This document shows positions 23,150-34,125 of a DNA stretch of 64,000 nucleotides, one piece after another; the stretch's first letter is position 1, and each line of letters starts with the position of its first letter. The notes under the pieces were generated by a model, which was given only the letters and a program-made list of their open reading frames with translations, did not search any database and was not told the origin of the DNA. The DNA lies in the NCBI GenBank assembly GCA_030737835.1, contig JAUJYN010000012.1, positions 960,688-1,024,687 on the forward strand. The letters run 5' to 3'. The DNA comes from Acorus gramineus (lineage: Eukaryota > Streptophyta > Magnoliopsida > Acorales > Acoraceae). The translations under genes were made by a program, and so were the position numbers.

Positions 23150-23300
23150 CATAAACCCTAAATGAAAAATCCCCAATCATCACAAACCCTAGATGAAAAA
23201 CCCCAATCACCAAAAACCTTAGATAAAAAAACACCCAATCATCACAAACCCTAAAGGATAAAACCCTAAACATCACAAACCCTAGATAAAAACCCTAATC
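23150..23300 (+). promoter_or_regulatory. Cluster of six telo-box motifs
   Basis: AAACCCTA occurs six times in 150 bases, and its complement five times in the left arm (21310-21440). Telo boxes are known in promoters of plant translation genes and as binding sites of telomere-repeat-binding factors. Here they may be a captured promoter duplicated as inverted arms, which is inference. Confidence 0.4.
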
Positions 23301-23340
23301 ATAGAGAGAGAGAGAGAGAGAGAGAGAGAGCTCAACCTCG

Positions 23341-23490
23341 CCGATGGTCGCGGGTGGTCGCCGATGGTCGCCGATGGTCGCGGGTGGTCGCGGGTGGTCG
23401 CCGATGGTCGCGGGTGGTCGCCGATGGTCGCCGATGGTCGCGGGTGGTCGCCGATGGTCGCGGGTGGTCGCGGGTGCTCGCCGATGGTCG
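23341..23490 (+). repeat. 10-bp binary minisatellite (15 units)
   Basis: Fifteen exact, in-phase 10-mers of just two kinds, A = CCGATGGTCG and B = CGGGTGGTCG (one B has a single change), in the order A B A A B B A B A A B A B b A. The left arm carries only the four distal units (A B b A). Confidence 0.95.
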
Positions 23491-23614
23491 CCGGCGAAAG
23501 AGAGTCGAGAGAGAGAGAGAGAGTCGAGAGAGGGAGAGAGAGTCGTGAGAGAGAGAGAGAGTCAGAGAGTCGAGAGAGTCGTGATTTGTTTGTTTTTTTT
23601 TTTTTTTTTTTTTG

Positions 23615-23690
23615 GACCGTCCGATCGTGCTCGATCGGACGGTCGAGATCTGATCCGCACGGCGACGAGGTCCGCTCGTCCGCAGCGGAT

Positions 23691-23698
<8 letters not shown>
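23615..23698. repeat. Two adjacent perfect hairpins
   Basis: Stem 1: GACCGTCCGATCG (23615-23627) pairs with 23632-23644 over a 4-base loop. Stem 2: a 14-bp stem (23645-23658 with 23685-23698), whose loop holds a further 6-bp stem. A T-run precedes, and long (CT)n and (TA)n tracts follow (23695-23761). Confidence 0.85.
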
Positions 23699-23765
<67 letters not shown>

Positions 23766-23804
23766 AGAAATAGTAGGCTTATGTCATTGATTAAAGGAAA
23801 AAGA

Positions 23805-24085
23805 TACATGCAGTTCCCATTGCAACCCTGATTACAGTCCATTCTATTTTTTTTTTCTTTAAAAATCATACATTCACTCTTTGAAGTACATGCTGTTATA
23901 TGAAATGAAGTATATATTGAGATACATTAGTATATGTTTTTTTATAGTGAAAAAATAGAAAAACAAATTGGGTCATATAGTATGATATGACTCATACGCT
24001 ATGATAGTGTAGTATATACTACATTATCATAACGTATGGACTGCAAAACAGGTTATAAAAAAGACTACGTGTATCAACGCTCTTG
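23805..24085 (-). mobile_element. MITE of the 'atcatagtgtatgg' family, inverted copy
   Basis: Read on the minus strand it begins GAGCGTTGATACACG and contains 'ttatgataatgtag', as in the copy at 25337-25600. Ends are approximate. Confidence 0.5.
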
Positions 24086-24300
24086 ATTAAATCAAGGCGT
24101 AAGCCCAAAACAATAAAAGAAGGGGTGAGAAAAAACCCCAATAAAAAAGAGAGCACACAAGGAGCCATCAAAGGCCCGCCTGCACAACCCGTTCCCCAGC
24201 ATATGATGAATCTGCCAAGAAACAAGCAAAAAACACAACCTCACCTGCCCCCATCACTTGATTATAGTAAGAATCCCTTGTGTAAAAAGGATTGACTGCG
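24086..24300. other. Small GC-richer unidentified segment
   Basis: A 70-codon plus frame is open but lysine/proline-rich and matches no family I know. It may be a scrap of a LINE 3' end or of another inserted sequence. Confidence 0.2.
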
Positions 24301-24309
24301 TGCCCGTCC

Positions 24310-24500
24310 AACATCATATAATGAGATATATGCTTTGATAAAAAATGTATATCATTCTATTTCAAGTTGAATGAATATATTTTAAGTAAATGTAAGAAAA
24401 ATTTAATAAGGTGTATACATCATTTATGCTTCACTTAATTTCTAACGAGGTATATAGAACTGTACTTTGATTAGTAAAAATGATTGAGTGTAACAACGCT
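24310..24500. repeat. MITE-like repeat ending TGTAACAACGCTC
   Basis: Shares 'atgctttgataaaaaatgta' and the terminus TGTAACAACGCTC with the repeats at about 34126-34351, 50370-50770, 60529-60720 and 62375-62560. Ends are approximate. Confidence 0.4.
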
Positions 24501-24917
24501 CAAATTTTTTTGTACATTGCTCGTTATAAGAGTTCGCCTAGGCCCATATGATCTCCGTGTCACCACCAAATATCTACATTCATTTTGTAGATTTGTTTGC
24601 ATCGCATACACTTCGATCGCGCAATATTGATAGTTGTGCTATTTCAATGTATGAGTTTTATCACGATGTATAGGATTGCAATTTTTTGAATATTTTTTAA
24701 AAATATATTAATGTATTTCTATGTATAATTTAAGTCAATGTCTTTTAATAAACAAATATTTGTTACAAAAAAATTAAATAGTGTATCTTTTTTATTGAAA
24801 AATAAATAAATAAAAAATTTAACATCCATATATTATGATGAAGCCCCTGCACTACGATAGACAATATATATTGTGCTATTGTAGTGTATGTTGTTGTAAA
24901 ATGGATCGAGCGTATTA

Positions 24918-25319
24918 GAGCATCTCTAATGGCTACGTTAGCTAAACAAGATGTTAAAGTGTCATGTCAGCACTTTATACCTCAACTATATACTCATTTA
25001 CTATACCTCTATTTAGTTGGTTGTTGTTGCTCCAATTGACTAACGAAATAAACTAGCTAAAATAATAGTGGGCCTCAACTCAAGACCCACTTAACCTCCC
25101 AGATGTATATTTTTTTAATTCTTTAAGGAGAACTATCAAGTGGGGACCACATTTGACTAGCCAAAACACTAGCCACAGTTAGCTTGAAAGATAACACATG
25201 ACACGTGTGGCTCACATTTAGCTCCCTTTTAACATCTCCATTGGAGTAACATTTTTACATATTATGTAACAACATGACACTAACATGTTAGTTAGTTAAC
25301 ATATTCATTGGAGATGCTC
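24918..25319. mobile_element. PIF/Harbinger-type MITE
   Basis: The left end GAGCATCTCTAATGG and the reverse complement of the right end (GAGCATCTCCAATGA) are flanked by the direct repeat TTA (24915-24917 and 25320-25322). It is 402 bp and non-coding. It separates two copies of the 'atcatagtgtatgg' MITE family. Confidence 0.8.
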
Positions 25320-25336
25320 TTAGTGCTATAAAAATG

Positions 25337-25600
25337 AGCGCTGATATATTCAGTCCATTTTGTAGCCCCATACGTTATGATAATGTAGTTTATTATAGTG
25401 TATGGAGTTCTTGTATAATTTTTTTTATCATTTTTTTAACTTGCAAAAAAATATATTAATGTATCTTAGTATATACTTCATTTCATATAATAACATACAC
25501 TTCATTTGGAGAGTGTATGATTTTATAAAATAAAAATAAAAATCGGTATGAACTACAATTGGGGCTGCAATGGGGGCTAGATGTATCATTTTATTCTAAG
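25337..25600 (+). mobile_element. MITE of the 'atcatagtgtatgg' family
   Basis: Begins GAGCGCTGATATATTCAGTC and ends near 'gggctagatgtatcat', with the same internal order as the copies at 20225 and 23805. Confidence 0.5.
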
Positions 25601-26001
25601 AATATTTTGTACATGGCCCGTTATATGAGTTTGCCTAGGACCATATCATCTCAGTGTCACCCTGCCAAATGGGGATATACATTCATTTTGTAGATTTGTT
25701 TGCAGCTACATACATTTCGATAGCGCAATATTGACAGTATTATGCTATTTAAGTATATGAGCTTTATTTCAATGACAAACAAATATTGGACTAAACACAA
25801 ATTTTTATAATTATCACATCAAGAATATAAACATCAAATGAAGTCATGCGTGCTCTAAAATATATAATAAAAGCATGAAATAAAAAAGATGGAAATTAGA
25901 AAAGTGTATTTGGAAATGTGGAAGCGAGTGAAAACACTCTGCCTTCGATGAATAAGACACTCTCACGCACATGGTTGAATGGATCCTACCACGGAGAGAT
26001 A
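25601..26001. other. Unassigned A/T-rich DNA
   Basis: The first 150 bases resemble 24520-24660, so it is a duplicated non-coding segment. Nothing further recognised before the solo LTR. Confidence 0.4.
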
Positions 26002-28439
26002 CGATTTGTCATGCCCCAGGGCGGCGTCCCCGAGACGTGGCAATGCATAAAGTATCAGCTATCAAGTACAAGAGGTCAACAATGACTCCAATAAATAACA
26101 CACAAGCTGGCAAAGCAATGATAACTGATAACTCAACTGAAAGGCGGAAGCATAAAAATATCAATAAGTCTGTAAATCAAAAATATCATTACAGACTCGA
26201 ATACACAATCAATGTCCTGTGAGAGCCAAGTTTAGTCCAAATAAAATACAACCCGTGCCACGTGAACTATTTACAATACATAAAATGAATCTAGGACTGC
26301 TCACAGCCTCACACTCGTCACCCACTGGACAAAACTTTCCACGCACATAAGACCACGTCACAGGGAAGCTCTAGCTCCACGCCCAACACTGTCCCTGAAA
26401 AGAAACAGTATGCGAGGGGTGAGCTACAAGCTCAGTGAGTGGCTGGAAACCAATCACCATCACAACAGTTCAATGTTAAGGCAATTTCTTTTCAAGGAAA
26501 ACATGGGTGGAAACCCAATGGATAACAAGGTCACGTGGCGGCGCGACCAACCTCACCCTCGCTCCCAGAGGGAGACTCTTGGGACTCTTGGGGATAGACC
26601 ATACTGTTGGTCGAAGAGACGCGGAATTACTAGTCTACACAACACTACTGGATCATCTACATCGAGATAACTGCTCAACGATATCTTTGAACATCGATAC
26701 ATAACTGGACCCAACAACTATGGGAATGGACGAAAACGAATGGGTCAGGCGGTGACGTGACTTCACCTCATCCTCACCCTCACCCCTAAGGGTGACACAG
26801 GACTGTTGAAAGAAAATCTTTTGTTCTACACCCTTCGTCATCCAGTAGCCCTCTCCCGAGTAGCCTCTACCTGGTATACTCCCATGATCAGTACATTTAC
26901 CGAACGCATCGGTAGTACCTACAGGTGGGAGCCCTCTGTCAGGACAGCTTTAACGTCGGGTAGCTTCAATGCGGATCCGAAGAAGGGGAGAACGATTCCA
27001 CGCTTGCAATATCATCCGGTAGCCCTCTCCCGCGTAGCCTCTACCTGTCGACCTTCCACGATCGGTACATCAGCCAGATGTGTACCGCGATACGCATCAG
27101 TAGCACCTACAAGTGGTGGCACCCAAACAGGACAGCTTCGACGCTGGGGTGTTTCGACGCACGACAATGTCGGGATGACACACCCCATGTTCGCAAAGCG
27201 AACCCTATAGAGAGTCAACTACGCTCGATAATCACATATCGATGATATTGAATACTCTTGTACTCCCACACGGGTGCGTCGCTCAGACGCGAGGGGTTAC
27301 CTCTGCTCTCACGCAGAAATAAGCCCAAGGCATATAACCCAACAAGCAGTTCATATACACACCTAGCACGGGTAGGCCTAACTTAATGCCATAGCCATCG
27401 GTTTAACAAAACCGATACAACAAATGAATTCTCTTGAATTCCATTCAAGTGCATCTCACGGATGCAGGGTGGCGATTATATCGCTCGCGCTCTAATTAAT
27501 AAGGTACATCCCGACAGCGGATTGTACCCACACCTATTTCAGATAGGCCTAATTAGCTTTAACATGCGCATATATATTACAGGAGAATTATATCTTAGTT
27601 ATGTACATGAACTACATGCACGATAACATATCAATTAATTATAGGGATATTCCCTAACATGGATAAAAAGCATAAACAATTCACATATCATGCATGGCTA
27701 AATAATATGCATACAAGCGTGCAAGCATATAAGCATACAAGGAATACCCTAAAAATGCGTTGGATATAATCAACTTAAAAGGGAAGGGTCAAGCGCGATC
27801 TCGTGCACTAACAGGTGCATGCCAATATTCCAGACGAACCTGAGTCGAGTAGGAAATCACATCTATTTACTCAGTTCGTACAAAGGGAGAGGGCGAGAGA
27901 GAGCTCATCATCTCTTGAAGTTGGTCATAGCTTTGCCCCATTAGCATGGACGCAACAACTACACCACGCCCTCGAGTCTTATCGCAATGGAATATTAGGA
28001 ATATGCTCGTTATTAACCCAGACTTAATCATATTGGACATTCCAATTAATATGGTAGTATTACTCATAGGGACTACCTAAGACATACTTATTCTATACAT
28101 TTGTGAAAACACACATCACACATGCCCATACATGAAGGGCGCATGCATACATAATAATTCACACATGAATATGATACATAGGCAAGTATATGGTAGAAAA
28201 AGGGGTTCTATGCAATATACGAGCTATACAAGCCTAGCATGCAAATATCTAGAATATTTAGGGTGCAAAGAAGCCCTATGGATGAGCGATGCACGACTAC
28301 GTGCATCGAGCGCACCCCGAAGGGTTGGATCGAACCACTCACCGCAACCCGGGTCGATGCGTGACCGATCGCCAAGATCTGCAAGACAAGGGTATCCAAT
28401 TTGGTGAGTAAAATCCCATTAAAACACTTAGAATTTAAC

Positions 28440-28800
28440 TAGAAATACCAAAGACTTAGACATGCATGCATGCGAGCGAGCACGTACGCACGCATGCCCG
28501 AGTGCCCCAGCACCTACTCGAGCCCCTGGGCAGCCCCGCGTGTGCCCTGCATGCGCACGCACACCCGCACTGGCGCCTAGGCTCGCCCAGACGCGCTGCC
28601 CCGCGCGCGCGCAAGCTCGCGCTCGCCCGTGCACACTCGCGCGCACCACGCTTCAGCCAACACCCCGCGCGCCCGCATGTATGCGCACGCACCCGCCTGC
28701 GCCCCTCTGCGCGCGCGTCTGCACGCACACACGAGCAGACTGCCCCGCGTGCGCGCCCAGCCACCCAACACCCCTCCCCACCCCCCCTCACACACCCTAA
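28440..28800. repeat. GC-rich alternating purine-pyrimidine core of solo LTR 1
   Basis: About 360 bases dominated by GCGC, GCAC, CACGC and CGCGCG steps in an otherwise moderate-GC LTR. It is absent from the corresponding place in copy 2, where unrelated sequence (about 38260-38740) stands. Many frames remain open on both strands only because of composition. Confidence 0.85.
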
Positions 28801-28994
28801 CTCAATCATCTAGCATGCATGACCCCCCTACAGCCCGTAACACATGAAAAACCAAAGAAAAGAAGGGGGAGAGCTCACCATGGGAGGGGGAATGAAAGGA
28901 GGAGAGTCGGGGGCCCTCGATACACCTGCGATCATCTCAACCACCACTACCACCACCTCCACAGCCTCTCCTCAGCCTTCTTTGGCTGAAGAAC

Positions 28995-29175
28995 AGGGGG
29001 GGGGGGAAGACATGAGAGGGAGCTTGAGAGAAGAGAAACCACAACAACAACAACACATACATACAAACACACCTTCTTGTGTTTCTTCTTACTTCTTGTG
29101 CTTCTTCTTCTCCTTCTTTTGCTTCTTCAACACACACACACACACACACACACTCAAATCAGAGAGGGAGAGGGA
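28995..29175. repeat. G10 run, (CA)n and GAGAGG runs in solo LTR 1
   Basis: A run of ten G near 28996, a CAA run near 29040, a (CA)n tract at about 29131-29152 and GAGAGGGAGAGG repeats to 29180. Confidence 0.85.
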
Positions 29176-29799
29176 GAGGGAGAGACATTTGGGCATTTTA
29201 TAGCCAAAAGAGGGGTCCAAACGACCAAATCATCCCTGACCCGAAATTCTGGACAGACTTAACTAGAACAGCCATAACTTCCACAATATAGGTCCGAATT
29301 GCACAATTCAAAATCTATTGGAAAACCAAGAAGATTATCTACAACTTTCATGTCTATGCTTAGATCGAATAACCCCTCCAACTATTTCAAAATGTGAGCT
29401 AAACATCAAACAGGGCTGCTGCCAGGACTTTCTCATCCCCGGGGTATACTTGGAAAAATACCCATAACTTTTACTACATGAATCCAGTTGATCCAATTCC
29501 ACTTTTGTATGAAAGCTAACTCAAAACTGAGTATCTCATGCTAAAATCATATTTAAACCTCTTCATCTTGGATATTAACAAAATTAAATCTGAATATCAA
29601 TCGGAATGCATAACTTCTTCAAAGACGTCAGAATGCGACGCGAATTTACAGGTAGGCTAATGCCAATACCAGGAGAACAATTATGCAGACAGATTTTCAA
29701 TCAGAGTACTCCAACTCCCGCAGGTGGCTAAAAACTAAAATTTTAGCGACTCCGATTGAAAAAAAAAAAGGCTCCAAATGACACAGGCATAACACGATT

Positions 29800-30171
29800 A
29801 TAATGGGTTTTGTTTTTTGGGAGTGTGAGCTACGAAAAAACCTCGGTGAATAAACTGCGATTCTTTCAGACACCCAGATAGACTGATAAAGAATGAAAGA
29901 TTGTGTTGCAACTAGAAAACTGAGCATGGTTGACCACTCAATGGATTATGTATGCATTGTAAAGAAGAATTAGAATTCCATTTTTACTGGGGATGGATGT
30001 CGACTACACACACTAGTTGGATATAAAATCACACATATATCATGTTCTCTCTTGGTGGAGGATCACTGGACTATTTATAGGCTGAACAAACGTTTAAAAA
30101 GATGAAATGTTTTTCCCCTTTAATTTCTATCCTCCACTAATTACATATGCATGCAATGATTCATTGATAAC
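29800..30171 (-). other. Unassigned region with a minus-strand TATA-like box
   Basis: Read on the minus strand there is a CTATAAATAG motif near 30072-30081 and a moderate-GC sequence downstream as far as the solo LTR. It could be the start of a small transcript interrupted by the solo LTR, but no protein family is recognised. Confidence 0.2.
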
Positions 30172-30176
30172 TCACC

Positions 30177-30852
30177 TGTAATGCCCAGGCTTATACAATA
30201 AGAAATTATTTGTTTTGCCCCTAAATGGACTCACGGGTTTTAAAACGCGTCTTGGTATATTCTAATCCTAACAACGGGTCGCCGGTTGACCCGGATCCGA
30301 CCCGGACTCAACCCAATAAAAGGCGTAAATACCCGACCCGAAGGACCCGACAATCAAAACGGGTCGCGTCTGTGTCTGCCCCGACCCAATCCTATAGACC
30401 CGATGGACCCGATTGACCCAACCCAAATATCATGTATTTTTTTTTATTTATCACGATCCAACTCAATCTTTATAACTAAATACTGAATAATCATTTAAAA
30501 TTTTAAGCATTTGAAATATTCTTACAACTTTTTGGCTTCATGTAAAAACATAATAATTCAAACTGTATTCCAAATGACGGGTCGGGTCCAGGTACACTCG
30601 GACCTGACCCGTTGATATGCCTAGTATATACCAATTGTAATGCCCTAGGTTTGCACAACAAGAAATTATACGCTTTGTCCCTAAATAGGCTCACAAGTTT
30701 AAAACACGTCTTGGTGTGTAAGAGCTGTGCTCACATATAAACACATACTATCTCCTCTCATTAGGCGATGTGAGACTAAACACTAAACCCTCACCCAATC
30801 CATGGGTCTCTTGGGATTGTTGGACTTCCTCCTCAACGGGCTGGGCATCACA
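30177..30852 (+). mobile_element. Cassandra-like TRIM remnant with a nested hAT-like insertion
   Basis: Two copies of a terminal repeat start TGTAATGCCC (30177 and 30636), the second ending GGGCATCACA at 30852. An exact 5-bp TSD TCACC flanks the whole (30172-30176 and 30853-30857). The repeat contains TTTTAAAACGCGTCTTGG and GGCGATGTGAGACT blocks like those of Cassandra, a TRIM whose LTR carries 5S-rRNA-like pol III promoter sequence. The element is broken and lacks any coding region, as is usual for TRIMs. Age not estimable here. Confidence 0.55.
30264..30622. mobile_element. hAT-like GGGTCGGG-rich insertion
   Basis: Ends AACAACGGGTCG (left) and, in reverse complement, ATCAACGGGTCAGG (right), with dense ACCCGACC-type palindromes as in the hAT element at 5533-6409. 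The flanking 8-mers share only GTATAT, so the TSD is not clean. It lies between the two Cassandra-like repeat copies. Confidence 0.5.
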
Positions 30853-30859
30853 TCACCCG

Positions 30860-31655
30860 TATTTATTTCCATATTATTTCCATTTATGCATGCAATTATA
30901 AAACATTTATATGTGAATGAACCTCCAAATCGTTTATAATTATATGGGCCTGTTATAACACATTATTATGTATTTTTGGTCACCAAATTCCAACAGTGTG
31001 TGTTGAATTTTGTAACAAATCGATGGCGCATTTGAAAAAATGTTTGAACAACTTTTATTAGAGATTATGTTTTTGCAAGATTTATACTCAAAATACAGAT
31101 TTGTTTTCAAATGCTCCCAGCAATCCCAACTTTATCAAAAGCTAAAAAACAGCCTTTTAGAAATCTAATGAAAGTGAAAAGCTAAATTTTAAATTCGTTT
31201 CGAATAATTAGTAAGCCCCTCTCATCAAACTCTATCTCTCATCTATGTGGGCTTCGACTATACCCCATTATTTGGTAAAGAAAAAGTCATCCTAATAACA
31301 AATCACAAAATAAAAAAAAACTTCTCATTCTACTTTTCTTTTTTCGCACAAGGATAAATATATATTAAAAAATTTATAAATAAATAAAAGAACTTATACG
31401 GGAAGAGGACATTTTTATTAAAAGAATGTTAATTAAAAATTTTATTAGAAAATTAGGTGGCCAATTATTGGGGTGTAATTATTAAAAAAAAATATTTAAA
31501 TGAATCTTTATCAACAAAATCCATTTAAGAGAACTTACTAATCATTTAAATTTAATTTAGAGGGGCTCGAATAAATCGACTCATCAAAAATGACATTATA
31601 AATCGCAAATAAATAGCGACTTCAACCGATTAAAAAAAAAAAAAAAACTAGGCTT
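30860..31655. other. A/T-rich DNA with a MITE-like repeat
   Basis: A short repeat at about 31023-31205 ('gcatttgaaaaaatgtttga' at one end, 'ttcgtttcgaa' at the other) has a relative at 44129-44302. The rest is A/T-rich and unassigned. Confidence 0.4.
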
Positions 31656-31659
31656 TGTT

Positions 31660-33701
31660 AGAGCATCATCAATTCATCATCAACCGAAGCGAATTTGAAT
31701 TCGAATTTGAATATTAGTTAGGATAAATATGAAGTTTGTTTGTGATTTATTAGTTAGAATTATATATGAATTTCTTTGTGATTTTCAAATTTAGAAAATC
31801 TGTTAAAATTCTATTTAACATATTTAGATAAGCAGTTAATATTAAGGATTCTCTCATCTATAAATAGACTTGTAAATCATATTATGAATTCAGATTATTG
31901 ATTATTAAAGTTTCTTTATTTTATCTACTGTATTTTGTTATCCTAGGAGGATTAACATCTACATAGAGTTTCAATCATCTGGTATTTCGTAAAAAATCAA
32001 CAAATCTTTGAAGCCCAACGTCTTTGGTATTCTGTTTGAAGAATCAACAGCGTCGCTGAAGCCTGTGAATTCGTGTATTCGATCGAATTAGCAGAAGAGC
32101 GTATTCGTACGCTGCATCAGTTGGTCTCAGTGCCTCGTCGATTCGTCGAGGTAATCCGTGATCCATCTCATTTATCCGAGAAAAAAAAAGAAAAAAAAAA
32201 AGAGAGAACATGTCGCTGAGAAGACGTCCTCTTAGCGACACCTACGACCGTGAGGAACATCAACAAGCCATCGCAGCAGCTAACAAGAGCATGGATAAAA
32301 AAATTGAAGCACTCACGTGACAGATGGAGGTGATGATGGCATTTATGCAATGTCATGAGCGATCTCCAACTCCACGACCTCGATCGCCAGCCCCACGATC
32401 TCCAACAACGCTATCTGAAGTGGATGATTCTATTGATAGTGATTTTGATAATCCGTTCGAAGAGACGATCCGTCCATCTATCTTCAATGAAGATGAAGAG
32501 ATTGAAGAGGCAAAACATTTCTTCGATGAAGATGAAGAGATTGAAGAGGAGAACTTTTCACCTATCTTTGATGAAGAGATTGACGATGCGAGACTTCCAC
32601 ATATTTTTTATGCAGAGATCGAGGAAACAGACCTTCCACCTGTCTTCGATGAAGAGATGGAGGAGATGGAGTCTAAGAGTTCCCCTCAAATACTTCTTGT
32701 CTTTCTCTACTGCCTCTCATCATAGCTTTTCCACCACCAAAATCATTAACACCCACATATTTTACGTTACTGAAGCTTCATCCAAATCTTTCCCGCTAGA
32801 CCCCTTTCAAGTCACTCATACCTCTTCACCATCGTAAAAGCTATCACATGAAACATTTAACCCACTCTACCATCATTTTGTTGATTCATTCTTTCCATCC
32901 TTCATTTTTCCTCATCCACCACCCCTTCTCAGGAGGTTATTACTTGAAAGTTGGATTTGTGAGCATTGGTTCGATTTGATGGATGTGATGTAGTATCCTA
33001 AAAGATTCGTTGTTTGTAAGAAATCCATATCTGAAGTTTATGGTGACAATTTTACAGATGAGGATTTGAATTCAAGGACGAATTCTCTTAAACCCGGGGA
33101 GAATGATGCAGCACGATCATGAACCGTTCGATTGGCATTGAGGACCATCAAATGGACAATTATAGATGATTTATAATTTTTACTATTTTTAGCAGTTTTA
33201 GAGTTTGTTATGATTTATTTTATTTGTTTTAGTTATTATATTTAGATTTGAATTTCAAATAATTATTTGAATTCGTATTTGAATGTTAGTAGTGATAGAT
33301 ATGAACTTTGTTTGTGATTTATTAGTTAGGATTAGATATGAATTTCTTTGTGATTTTCAGATTTAGAAAATCTATTAAAATTCTATTTAATAGATTTAGA
33401 TAAGCAGTTAAGATCCTAATATTTTAAGGATTCTCTCCCCTATAAATAGACTTGTAAATCATATTATGAATTCAGATTATTGATTATTAAAGTTTCTTTA
33501 TTTTATCTACTGTATTTTGTTATCCTAGGAGGATTAACATCTACATAGAGTTTCAATCATCTGGTATTTCGTCAGAAATCAACAGATCTTTGAAGCCCAA
33601 CGTCCCTGGTATTCTGTTTGAAGAATCAACAGCGTCGCTGAAGCCTGTGAATTCGTGTATTCGATCGAATTAGCAGAAGAGCGTATTCGTACGCTGCATT
33701 A
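31660..33701 (+). mobile_element. Short non-autonomous LTR retrotransposon (fossil)
   Basis: The right LTR (33104-33701) starts TGATGCAGC and ends with its inverse. The left LTR ends at 32119 (GCTGCATCA) and is followed two bases later by TGGTCTCAGTGCC, a primer-binding site close to the initiator-tRNA-Met type. A purine tract (CCCGGGGAGAA) precedes the right LTR. The ~1-kb interior encodes at most a glutamate/aspartate-rich Gag-like stretch (about 32210-32725) and no polymerase. The element is broken, with unequal LTRs. The family is probably Ty3/gypsy, at low certainty. Confidence 0.75.
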
Positions 33702-34089
33702 GGCTGTTTGGGTAATGGAATAGGGAGAGAATAGGAGGAGAATAAGTGTAAAAAACTATTTGTTTGGAAAGAATATACGAGAAAAAGATGATTTTCTAGA
33801 ATTGCGTTATTCCACCAAATTTAGTTAAATTAACTGTCATCACCTCTTATAAATCAGAACGCTCATGTATCAATTCATTTTTTTACTTTTTATAAATCTT
33901 TATCCACATTTTATTTATATTTTATCCCACAACTTTTTCATAGACAATCAAAACAACAAAAATTTCATTCTTATTTTTCCCAACAACAATAATGAAAAAC
34001 ACAAGAATCATTTATTCCACTAATATAGTTATCTATTCTTAGAATAATCATAAACTTCTGAATAACTTATGTCTGTATCCAAATGACAC
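33702..34089. mobile_element. PIF/Harbinger-type MITE adjoining the LTR end
   Basis: Left end GGCTGTTTGGGTA after TTA, right end in reverse complement GTGTCATTTGGATA. The interior matches the MITE at 3337-3779 ('catcacctcttataaatca'). Its first base follows the last base of the right LTR of the preceding element. Confidence 0.6.
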
Positions 34090-34125
34090 TTTTCTGAATA
34101 ATGTTAGTGATTTCTCCTAAAGAGA

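Larger units (their letters stand above)
21178..23592. mobile_element. Large inverted-repeat (foldback-type) element
   Basis: The left arm (21181-21443) and right arm (23145-23590) are reverse complements: CT/GA runs, CGACTCTCTC blocks, a 10-bp minisatellite, and several TAGGGTTT blocks in the same order. The 1.7-kb spacer is A/T-rich with no identified gene. The right arm is longer because its minisatellite is expanded. TSDs were not defined, so MULE or foldback assignment is open. Confidence 0.65.
26007..29794 (+). mobile_element. Giant solo LTR (3.8 kb), copy 1, Ty3/gypsy-like
   Basis: Begins TGTCATGCCCC and ends GGCATAACA, giving the TG...CA and inverted termini of an LTR. An exact 5-bp TSD CGATT flanks it (26002-26006 and 29795-29799). 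No internal region or second LTR is present, so it is a solo LTR from recombination, or a very unusual LTR-derived element. The related copy at 37546-41362 has its own 5-bp TSD. Two 174-bp tandem units start at 26845 and 27019. Very long LTRs beginning TGTCACGCCCC fit Ty3/gypsy lineages such as Tekay/Del, but the lineage is inference. Confidence 0.8.

Noticed and set aside
23344-23831. Frames of 140-155 codons of type GGRRWSP over the 10-bp minisatellite
   Set aside because: They translate a short tandem repeat plus GA, CT and TA microsatellites; not genes.
24083-24295. 70-codon lysine/proline-rich frame
   Set aside because: No domain, biased composition and no splice context; probably part of an unidentified repeat.
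28456-28847. Several overlapping open frames of 70-117 codons in the GC-rich LTR core
   Set aside because: All are alanine/arginine/proline-rich, overlap on both strands, and follow from the GCGC/CACG repeats.
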